Shown in pieces: positions 35,952 to 44,158 of a stretch of 64,000 nt of DNA. The notes below the pieces were generated by a model. That model was not told the DNA's origin and ran no database searches. It saw only the letters and a program-made list of their open reading frames with translations. The translations under genes and the position numbers were made by a program. Source of the DNA: Candidatus Azobacteroides sp. (GTDB lineage Bacteria; Bacteroidota; Bacteroidia; Bacteroidales; WRGA01); contig WRGA01000125.1 in NCBI GenBank assembly GCA_009787405.1, positions 35,109 to 99,108 on the forward strand, read 5' to 3'. Position 1 is the first letter of the stretch. Each line of letters starts with the position of its first letter.

Positions 35952-36920
35952 AAATATAAAATATATAAAGGATAAATAAATAAAAATATTTCAACTCACT
36001 CAAACCTCCGAGAGCGCTTCACTCTCATCATAAAAAACACATAAAGATTACACCCTTAAGTTTCCTTTTTCAGGATTTTACCTTTTAATAATAAAATAAC
36101 ACTTCGGACACCATTTCGTTCATTTCGAACATTAATATTTTTTATAAAAAGCATAAAGATAAAAAACTTTGAATAGTTGTCTTATATAGGTTTTCTTTCT
36201 TTTTCTTTGTCCAATCGCATCCTTTTTTCAACATTTAAACAGATATTTATACCTGTAATGTATAATCGAAATATATTGTAAGTACGATTAAAAGGGATTC
36301 TTCTTAAATATGTCAATTAACATTAACTAATTTTAACCCAAAAAACCTCAAAAAATCACAAAGATAAAATAAAGTCCACATGAATTCAAAGAATCGTCTT
36401 TTTAAAATTACGCCGTCAAAACTCTTACAATAACGGATACAAATATAGTACTATTTATATGTTAAAAAAAATCTATCCAAATAATTCATATTTTTTAACT
36501 AAAATAAGTGCCTTTTATAAGAATTTTACCTTATACATACTCTAATCATCAGTAAATTTTTGAATCAATACCGGTTGCAGCGTCGAAAACTCAACTTGAA
36601 AATATTGTACAGATTATTTTATTTCTTATTTTTACATCACCATATTCTTTAAAAAAAAACCGAATAATTTGGTTTTTACACAATCGACTTATTGCCGGAA
36701 TAATCCGGGACAATGATTATTCATTCCATATTCCGGTAAATTATACAATCCTATTTTTTTAAGATCAATAAAAAATCCGCACAACTTACGACGGCAATCT
36801 ATTTTGCCCTAAAATCCTGTATTCTGATTGATGCAAACAATATAAAATTTGCTTGTTCAAGCGGCTGAAAATAACCCGGAATAAATACGGCCGGATAAAA
36901 CCTTTTTACGAACACTTTGT

Positions 36921-36928
36921 TATCTTTG
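36921..36928 (+). promoter_or_regulatory. Bacteroidetes -7 element
   Basis: TATCTTTG 28 nt upstream of ATG at 36957; -33 element not clear. Confidence 0.45.
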
Positions 36929-36956
36929 CAGAACCGAACCTCCATAAAACCGAAAA

Positions 36957-37682
36957 ATGAACAGTAAGAACGAAGACATTTTAAAGAGATTTCATGAGTC
37001 ATTGGAAAACATGAAGGGCAATATCCATATCATCGAGTCTCAAATTGATGTCGATATTCAAATGAAATTTTACTCCTATTCAAACAATTTGAAAGAAGAG
37101 AGCAATCATGCCGATTTGGAAAGGGAGGAAGAATTACTGTTCTCTCCCGAAACATCGTTAGAAGAAAAAAAACACAGCTTGGCCATGATCTCGAACATTC
37201 CCGATGTCAAGGCTTTCCGGCTGATCGAAAAATATACCGCCGAATCCGACCCGGAGCTGAAGGATTGGGGCGCATTATCCCTTTTAAAGTCAAGAATAAC
37301 CTTGGAAACCGACCTTTCGGATGAAAAGCAAATGGTTATATCGACAGGATTGGGAGGAAAAGACAACAAATTACGCTTTTTCATCCTCATTCTTTCCGAA
37401 GGAAAAGAGGCTTTTTCCGATTTTCAAAAAAAGACCATTCAAAAGGAATTTTCGTATTTCCTTGAAAAATCAGACTGTGAAACAGAGGAATTCGTCATTC
37501 GTGATAATTATTTTACATTATTGATTCTTGTTCCCATCATGGCCGATTTACAAGAAATCTTCGACGCTCCGCTGAATGAATGCAATCAATACGGCAATTT
37601 TCTGAACAGGGATTATATCATTACTAATGTCAGAAAAATTCCGACGGAAGAAATCAACGAATTATTGACTAAAATGAAATAA
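36957..37682 (+). CDS. Hypothetical protein with HEAT-like helical middle segment
   Basis: 241-aa complete ORF with promoter motif upstream; 'SLEEKKHSLAMISNIPDVKAFRLIEKYTAESDPELKDWGALSLLKSRITLE' resembles a HEAT unit. Confidence 0.65.
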   Translation: MNSKNEDILKRFHESLENMKGNIHIIESQIDVDIQMKFYSYSNNLKEESNHADLEREEELLFSPETSLEEKKHSLAMISNIPDVKAFRLIEKYTAESDPELKDWGALSLLKSRITLETDLSDEKQMVISTGLGGKDNKLRFFILILSEGKEAFSDFQKKTIQKEFSYFLEKSDCETEEFVIRDNYFTLLILVPIMADLQEIFDAPLNECNQYGNFLNRDYIITNVRKIPTEEINELLTKMK

Positions 37683-37723
37683 GGATTCTATTCATTGAAG
37701 AAAATATATACAAGCATCGATCA

Positions 37724-38386
37724 ATGATCGCACCTAATAAATATATCATCATTTTCTCGGTTGTTTTCTTCACGGCTAATTCCGGAACTTCCGGTGCACA
37801 ATCTATTCGTACCATCGACAGAGATATTTTGGAAAGCATCAACGGCATAGACAATCCGATTATCAACGGGTACAGCAGTGTGATGTCGACAAGTGCGGTG
37901 ATTTTGTCGATCGGTCTGCCGGCTTCCATGCTTATATACGGAGGTTACACCGGCGACAATGAAATGGTGCATCAATCCGTAACCATAGGCGCAAGCGTTG
38001 CGACAAGCGTCTTGATTTCTTATTTTCTTAAAAATAAATTTGACCGGGCGCGCCCTTATCAAAGATATCCGTCCAATATAGATGCCAGAACAACAGAAAA
38101 TTCTTATTCTTTTCCTTCCTCTCATTCTTCGGTAGCCTTTGCTTTGGCAACATCTGTCAGCATGGAACATTCTCAATGGTATGTGATTGCCCCGGCTTAT
38201 TTTTGGGCGGCATCGGTCGGTTTCTCCCGGATACAAATGGGAGTGCATTATCCGTCGGACGTGGTTGCCGGTGCAATTCTCGGCACCGGTTCGGCTTTTT
38301 TCTGTCATGAGCTGAATAATTGGTTGTTTCCCGTTCAAAAAAAGAAACCGGATGTTTCGTGGGTGAATTTTGTATATGAACGGTAA
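37724..38386 (+). CDS. PAP2 superfamily membrane phosphatase
   Basis: 'KFDRARPYQRYP', 'SFPSSHSSVAFALA', 'SRIQMGVHYPSDVVAG'. Confidence 0.9.
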   Translation: MIAPNKYIIIFSVVFFTANSGTSGAQSIRTIDRDILESINGIDNPIINGYSSVMSTSAVILSIGLPASMLIYGGYTGDNEMVHQSVTIGASVATSVLISYFLKNKFDRARPYQRYPSNIDARTTENSYSFPSSHSSVAFALATSVSMEHSQWYVIAPAYFWAASVGFSRIQMGVHYPSDVVAGAILGTGSAFFCHELNNWLFPVQKKKPDVSWVNFVYER

Positions 38387-38419
38387 TCACCGGCGACACG
38401 ACACAAATAACGACCTGAA

Positions 38420-38454
38420 TTTGTTCCCGGAGTCATAAAATCTCAATATCTTTG
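38420..38454 (+). promoter_or_regulatory. Bacteroidetes -33/-7 promoter of purL
   Basis: TTTG-N23-TATCTTTG, 43 nt upstream of ATG; spacing slightly long. Confidence 0.5.
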
Positions 38455-38496
38455 CACCTTCTTACTTTGCACTCTCTTTAAACGAAATTCAACAAC

Positions 38497-41400
38497 ATGA
38501 TTTCTTTTTTTAAAACTTCCCGACAAAGCATCATCGCCGTAGAATCACATCCGAAATTTTCGCAAGAAGATGAAAACAAGCTGATCTGGCTTTTCAGTGA
38601 AGCAATTCCTCTCAAGGACAGCGAAATAAACGGTTGGTTTATCGGCCCCCGCAAAGAGATGATTACCCCGTGGGCGACCAATGCCGTCGAAATAACGCAA
38701 AATATGGGAATCGCGGGAATTTCCCGAATCGAAGAATATTTCCCGACCGACAACGAAAACGCCGAACACGACACAATGCTTCAACGCATGTATCCGGAAT
38801 TGAACCAAAACCTGTTTACCGGCAACAAGCACCCGAATCCGATTCTTTATATCGACGACATCGCCGCCTACAATGAGCAAGAAGGATTGGCATTGAGCAA
38901 AGGCGAGATCGATTATCTGAATGAGGTCAGCAAAAAAATAAACCGCAAACTCACCGACAGCGAAGTATTCGGTTTTTCCCAAGTCAATTCGGAACACTGC
39001 CGTCATAAAATATTCAACGGAACATTTATCATCGACGGAGAAGAAAAAGAAAGTTCGTTGTTCAAACTCATCAAAAAAACATCGGAAGAAAATCCGAATA
39101 AATTAGTTTCGGCCTATAAAGACAATGTCGCTTTCAATGAAGGCCCGATTGTAGAACAATTTGCGCCGAAAAGCAACGAGACTTCCGATTATTTCGAAAC
39201 CAAAGACATTAAAACGGTCATTTCCCTGAAAGCCGAAACCCATAATTTTCCGACAACGGTGGAACCGTTCAACGGCGCGGCAACCGGAACCGGCGGAGAA
39301 ATCAGGGACCGTCTGGGAGGAGGAAAAGCGGGTTTGCCGATTGCCGGAACCGCCGTTTACATGACCTCTTACGCCCGAACCCGAAAGGGCAGAAAATGGG
39401 AAGAGTCCATGCCTGAACGTAAATGGCTGTATCAAACACCCGAACAAATATTGATCAAAGCATCCAACGGCGCTTCCGATTTCGGAAATAAATTCGGACA
39501 ACCGCTTATCTGCGGCTCTGTCCTGACTTTCGAACATGCCGAGAATGATAAGAAATTCGCATACGACAAGGTTATCATGTTGGCAGGCGGCGTCGGATCC
39601 GGCACCATGCGGGACAGTTTGAAGGGAACACCCGTACCGGGAGAAAAAATTGTGGTCTTGGGCGGCGACAATTACCGCATCGGGATGGGCGGCGGCGCCG
39701 TTTCATCGGTCGACACAGGGCAATACGACAATACCATCGAGTTGAATGCCGTGCAACGTGCCAATCCGGAAATGCAAAAACGGGTATCCAATGTTATCCG
39801 GGCATTAGCGGAAAGCGAAAATAATCCGATTATTTCGATTCATGATCACGGAGCCGGCGGCCACTTAAATTGTTTGTCGGAATTAATCGAATCGACGGGA
39901 GGAAAAATAGACATGAGCAAGCTGCCCGTCGGAGACCCGACTCTTTCGGCCAAAGAAATCATCGGCAATGAAAGTCAGGAACGAATGGGATTGTTGCTCA
40001 AAAAAGAAGACCTCAATCATGTGCAAAAAATAGCGGAACGCGAACGCGCACCGATGTATGTCGTCGGTGAAACGACCGGAGACATGCGATTCGTATTCGA
40101 ACAAAAAGACGGACAAAAGCCCATCGACCTGAAACTCGATGATATGTTCGGAAACCCTCCGCGCACCATAATGGAAGATAAAACGGTTGAAGAAACATTC
40201 CTCAATCCGGAATATGACATTTCAAAGATAAACGAATACCTCGAAAATGTGCTTCAATTGGAAGCCGTAGCTTGTAAGGACTGGCTGACGAACAAGGTCG
40301 ACCGGTCGGTGACGGGAAAAGTGGCCCGCCAACAATGCCAGGGAGAAATACAGCTTCCGCTGAGCGATTGCGGTGTCGTTGCTCTCGATTATCACGGAAA
40401 AGCAGGCATCGCAACATCCATCGGTCACGCTCCTCAAGCGGCATTGTCCGATCCGGCCAAAGGTTCTGTTTTGTCCGTTGCGGAAGCATTGACCAACATC
40501 GTGTTTGCTCCGTTGTCCGAACGATTATCCTCTGTATCACTTTCCGCCAATTGGATGTGGCCCTGTCGTAACGAAGGCGAAGACGCCCGTTTATACAAAG
40601 CAGTGGAAGCATTAAGCGATTTTTGTTGCCGGCTGGGCATCAATGTCCCCACAGGAAAAGACAGTTTATCGATGACTCAAAAATACGGAAACGAAAAGGT
40701 ATTTTCTCCCGGAACTGTTATTGTTTCTGCCGGAGGAGAAGTTTCCGACATTAAAAAAGTTGTTTCTCCCGTGTTGGTAAACGATGCGGGAACAGCTGTT
40801 TATTACATCGACTTTTCGTTCGACAAACTACAACTCGGCGGTTCGGCTTTTGCGCAGTCGCTGAATGCAATCGGGAATGAAGTTCCGACCGTCCGGTATC
40901 CGGAATATTTTGTCGACGCTTTCAACACCATTCAAGAACTGATCGAAAAAAATCTGATCTTATCGGGCCACGATATTTCAGCCGGAGGAATGATCACCAC
41001 CTTGCTCGAAATGTGTTTTGCCAATGAAAAGGGCGGATTGAACATCAAATTGGATTCCATTGACGAGAAAGATCCGGTCAAAATACTTTTCAGCGAAAAT
41101 CCGGGAGTGATTATTCAGGTAAAAGAAAAAAGCGCCGTCGAAAAAATATTGAGTGACAACGGCGTCGGATTTGCAAAAATCGGCGTTCCGTGTAAAGAAC
41201 GCCGGCTTTCGGTAACAAAAGACGGAACGACTTATCCATTCGATATTGACCGGTTGAGGGATGTGTGGTTTTATTCTTCTTATTTGCCCGACCGGAAACA
41301 AAGCGGCGAAGTCTGCGCCAAAGATCGTTTTGAGAATTATAAACGCCAGCCGATCCGACCGGCATTCAATCCGGATTTTACGGGAAAATTAAGTTCTTAC

Positions 41401-42183
41401 GGACTTCCCGAAAAACGCACCGGAAAATCAGGAATCAATGCCGCCATCATCCGCGAAAAAGGTGTAAACGGCGACCGGGAAATGGCGTATTCGCTTTACT
41501 TGGCGGGATTTGACGTCAAAGATGTGCATATGACCGACTTGACTTCGGGACGGGAAACGCTTGATGACATCAACATGGTGGTTTATTGCGGCGGATTCTC
41601 CAATTCCGATGTGCCGGGTTCGGCTAAAGGTTGGGCCGGCGGATTTTTATACAACGAAAAAGCCAAAGCGGCATTAGATAAATTTTACGCACGCCCCGAT
41701 ACATTGAGTCTGGGAGTCTGCAACGGATGTCAATTGATGATGGAACTGGAGTTGATTTGTCCCGAAGACGATAAACATCCGAAAATGTTGCATAACGATT
41801 CGCATAAATTCGAATCCCAATTCGTGGGAGTAACCATTCCTCAAAATCGATCCGTCATGCTCGGCTCATTGTCGGGAAGCAATTTGGGAATTTGGGTTTC
41901 TCATGGCGAAGGTAAATTTTCTTTTCCGAAACCGATTGGCGAATACCACGTGATTGCACACTATGCCTACCCTGACTATCCCGCCAATCCGAACGGTTCT
42001 CCGTCGGCAGTTGCGGGAATTTGTTCCAAAGACGGCCGCCATCTGTCCATCATGCCGCATTTGGAACGGTCGATATTCCCTTGGCAATGGGCATATTACC
42101 CTGTCGAAAGAAAGAACAACGACCAAGTCAGTCCGTGGATTGAAGCCTTTGTCAATGCAAGGAAATGGATCGAAAAAAGTTAA
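38497..42183 (+). CDS. purL: Phosphoribosylformylglycinamidine synthase, single-chain
   Basis: 1228 aa; 'SQVNSEHCRHKIFNG', 'LKAETHNFPTTVEPFNGAATGTGGEIRD', C-terminal glutaminase 'LGVCNGCQLM'. Confidence 0.96.
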   Translation: MISFFKTSRQSIIAVESHPKFSQEDENKLIWLFSEAIPLKDSEINGWFIGPRKEMITPWATNAVEITQNMGIAGISRIEEYFPTDNENAEHDTMLQRMYPELNQNLFTGNKHPNPILYIDDIAAYNEQEGLALSKGEIDYLNEVSKKINRKLTDSEVFGFSQVNSEHCRHKIFNGTFIIDGEEKESSLFKLIKKTSEENPNKLVSAYKDNVAFNEGPIVEQFAPKSNETSDYFETKDIKTVISLKAETHNFPTTVEPFNGAATGTGGEIRDRLGGGKAGLPIAGTAVYMTSYARTRKGRKWEESMPERKWLYQTPEQILIKASNGASDFGNKFGQPLICGSVLTFEHAENDKKFAYDKVIMLAGGVGSGTMRDSLKGTPVPGEKIVVLGGDNYRIGMGGGAVSSVDTGQYDNTIELNAVQRANPEMQKRVSNVIRALAESENNPIISIHDHGAGGHLNCLSELIESTGGKIDMSKLPVGDPTLSAKEIIGNESQERMGLLLKKEDLNHVQKIAERERAPMYVVGETTGDMRFVFEQKDGQKPIDLKLDDMFGNPPRTIMEDKTVEETFLNPEYDISKINEYLENVLQLEAVACKDWLTNKVDRSVTGKVARQQCQGEIQLPLSDCGVVALDYHGKAGIATSIGHAPQAALSDPAKGSVLSVAEALTNIVFAPLSERLSSVSLSANWMWPCRNEGEDARLYKAVEALSDFCCRLGINVPTGKDSLSMTQKYGNEKVFSPGTVIVSAGGEVSDIKKVVSPVLVNDAGTAVYYIDFSFDKLQLGGSAFAQSLNAIGNEVPTVRYPEYFVDAFNTIQELIEKNLILSGHDISAGGMITTLLEMCFANEKGGLNIKLDSIDEKDPVKILFSENPGVIIQVKEKSAVEKILSDNGVGFAKIGVPCKERRLSVTKDGTTYPFDIDRLRDVWFYSSYLPDRKQSGEVCAKDRFENYKRQPIRPAFNPDFTGKLSSYGLPEKRTGKSGINAAIIREKGVNGDREMAYSLYLAGFDVKDVHMTDLTSGRETLDDINMVVYCGGFSNSDVPGSAKGWAGGFLYNEKAKAALDKFYARPDTLSLGVCNGCQLMMELELICPEDDKHPKMLHNDSHKFESQFVGVTIPQNRSVMLGSLSGSNLGIWVSHGEGKFSFPKPIGEYHVIAHYAYPDYPANPNGSPSAVAGICSKDGRHLSIMPHLERSIFPWQWAYYPVERKNNDQVSPWIEAFVNARKWIEKS

Positions 42184-42318
42184 GAGTTAGGAGTTGGATG
42201 GTGGAATTATGATTATCAAGCTTTTTATTATTCCGATTCCGACCCAAACGTAGAGGGTGAGTGGTACACGAAACGTTTTGCAGATTGGCGGCAGGCTTGT
42301 GCCAAATACCTCCGTTAA
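42184..42318 (+). pseudogene. Possible gene remnant downstream of, and in frame with, the purL stop
   Basis: ELGVGWWNYDYQAFYYSDSDPNVEGEWYTKRFADWRQACAKYLR*: protein-like W/Y/D-rich peptide with no start codon of its own. Confidence 0.3.
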
Positions 42319-42419
42319 GCGTCGGCATTTCATCTGCTATATACAGGTACTTTTTGCAATAAGATTTTCTTTTGCTTCCGTATCATGTCGAAAAATGAGG
42401 CCGACTATTTGACAGGTAT

Positions 42420-42518
42420 CTAATTCTTTACAGTCGCCACAAATATCAAAAACATTCCGTTTGAACGCATTTGCGTCAAATATATGATAATATTGGTATC
42501 TATCAAAATTAACTCCAT
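42420..42518 (-). pseudogene. Truncated VapC/PIN-domain toxin remnant
   Basis: MELILIDTNIIIYLTQMRSNGMFLIFVATVKN*: first 13 residues match the PIN N-terminus (IDTNIIIY) and overlap the 3' end of the antitoxin ORF, but the ORF stops after 32 codons. Confidence 0.55.
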
Positions 42519-42739
42519 TCATCTCTAATACGTCTTTGATAATCAACGGGGTCAATAATATCTGAAAATATATTTTTTGACCGCATAGCGTCTAATGCTT
42601 TTTGCACAGCCTCCACATTTCCACCCCCCGGCTTGTTAATATCAATGGTGACATTCTGTACAAAACGAATGTTTTTTAACCATTCTACCAACATGAATGC
42701 TTGGTCGGCTTGCTCAACAGTTACAGAAATCGTATTCAT
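42509..42739 (-). CDS. VapB/Phd-like small antitoxin candidate
   Basis: 76 aa ending '...DYQRRIRDEWS'; overlaps the start of the PIN-like remnant in classic TA order. Confidence 0.55.
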   Translation of the reverse strand: MNTISVTVEQADQAFMLVEWLKNIRFVQNVTIDINKPGGGNVEAVQKALDAMRSKNIFSDIIDPVDYQRRIRDEWS

Positions 42740-42890
42740 GTTCTTTCTATTAATTTGAATTTTTTATTTTTAACTACACACAAGGATAACCCATTTTTCC
42801 ATAAAATTTGTATTGAAATTATTATTTTGTTATTTTTTCTTTTCGCGACTTATTCTATACGCTGCCCCCACGCTGTCGCCCACTTGCGCT

Positions 42891-42966
42891 TAACAGACAA
42901 ATAGACAAGGTCGACTTTGTGACGTTCGAAACTTGTCAACTTGGTTTATTGTCTACTCGTTAATTT
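42891..42966 (-). repeat. Second dispersed intergenic motif, copy 2
   Basis: Reverse complement AACGAGTAGAC...AAGTTTCGAACGTCACAAAGTCGACCTTGTCTATTTGTCTG aligns with 31925-31980. Confidence 0.5.
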
Positions 42967-42988
42967 GACGGGCTGTACGACAACAAAA

Positions 42989-43291
42989 CTACCGTTTCAG
43001 CAGTCTATTGACCAACGAATATGCCGTGCGGTAACCCGAATACAGGATGGGAACCCATCCTCCTTTTTTGGAAGAAACCAAAAATCCGATAAAATTGACG
43101 GCTATATTCATGATGTCAAACGGTTTTTTAATCCGCGCCCAATCTTCCGACAATCGAATCTCCTGTTGATCGATACGGTATCTCAACAGGGTTTTTTCAT
43201 GCAGTACGGCATCGATATTGTTCAAATCCCGATACCTTTTATACTCCGGATTTCGTATCCTTTGATTATATTGTTTCATTTGGGTCATCAA
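42989..43291 (-). CDS. Hypothetical protein, downstream member of YtxH/holin-like cluster
   Basis: 100 aa, complete ORF overlapping the upstream gene. Confidence 0.6.
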   Translation of the reverse strand: MMTQMKQYNQRIRNPEYKRYRDLNNIDAVLHEKTLLRYRIDQQEIRLSEDWARIKKPFDIMNIAVNFIGFLVSSKKGGWVPILYSGYRTAYSLVNRLLKR

Positions 43292-43634
43292 ATAAAATTT
43301 TACTGAGTTGTTTTACAAGGGGGTTAACAAATATATTTTTTCTGAAAAAATATAAAAAAGCGCTGATCAATAAATAAATTCCTCCCACGCATAAAAAAGC
43401 ACCTACTTTGCTGTTCCAAATTTCGGACAACTCATAAGCCAATGCCAGAGAAAAGTAAACCAACATGATTACCAACAGCATCAAAGATACCATGATGATT
43501 AACAATAATGCAATGATTTTCGACAGTTTTTCCAGCAAATTCAGGCAAAGCAAATCATAATGCATGTATGCATATTCTTTCAAATCATTCAGCGATTTGA
43601 TGTATTTTCCTTCTTTTTTATTCTCCATACTCAT
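43266..43634 (-). CDS. Phage-holin-family (DUF1469-like) membrane protein
   Basis: Two TM segments, 'LNDLKEYAYMHYDLLCLNLLEKLSKIIALLLIIMVSLMLLVIMLVYFSLALAYELSEI'. Confidence 0.75.
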   Translation of the reverse strand: MSMENKKEGKYIKSLNDLKEYAYMHYDLLCLNLLEKLSKIIALLLIIMVSLMLLVIMLVYFSLALAYELSEIWNSKVGAFLCVGGIYLLISAFLYFFRKNIFVNPLVKQLSKILFDDPNETI

Positions 43635-43671
43635 CTTTATTCATCAAGCATAAATCAGTCATTAAAAAACA

Positions 43672-43706
43672 CATAAAGCCATAAAAGCTGTTTTTATGGC
43701 TTTATG
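43672..43706 (-). terminator. Hairpin/terminator between ytxH-like and holin-like genes
   Basis: CATAAAGCCATAAAA-GCTGT-TTTTATGGCTTTATG, followed by TGTTTTTTAATG on minus strand. Confidence 0.6.
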
Positions 43707-43757
43707 CCTTGCTACACAACCGGGTGCAAGAAAAAACATCTTTCCGGCAAGAATAGA

Positions 43758-43994
43758 TTATGCCTGCGTTGCATCCGCCGACTTGTGAAATCCTTCTTTT
43801 GCCTTCGTTTGAATTTTTTCGATCAGATCATTGATGGTATCGCCCGTGTATTCGGCTCCCTCTTTCACTTTATCCGAAATTTTCTTTCTGGTTTCGGTTC
43901 CCTTTTCCGGAGCATACAGTAACGCAATAGCGGCACCCGCTACTGCTCCTCCCAAAAATGCCAATAAACAATTCGCTGTTTTCATAATTTTCAA
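43758..43994 (-). CDS. YtxH domain-containing protein
   Basis: 'CLLAFLGGAVAGAAIALLYAPEKGTETRKKISDKVKEGAE'. Confidence 0.88.
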   Translation of the reverse strand: MKIMKTANCLLAFLGGAVAGAAIALLYAPEKGTETRKKISDKVKEGAEYTGDTINDLIEKIQTKAKEGFHKSADATQA

Positions 43995-44158
43995 CTGTTT
44001 TTATTATTATTTAAAAAATCATTCCCATAAAGGTAAACATTTTCCGCCGATAATGGTTTAATATTTCCGAACATTTATCATAATATTAAGAAATATTAGA
44101 AAAACAAGACAACCAAGTGCGTAACGACACCTCCGAACAGAACCGGCAACCACCTGTT

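Noticed and set aside
42989-43994. Possible prophage remnant (holin-family protein)
   Set aside because: Holin-family/YtxH proteins are common chromosomal envelope genes in Bacteroidota; no other phage genes nearby
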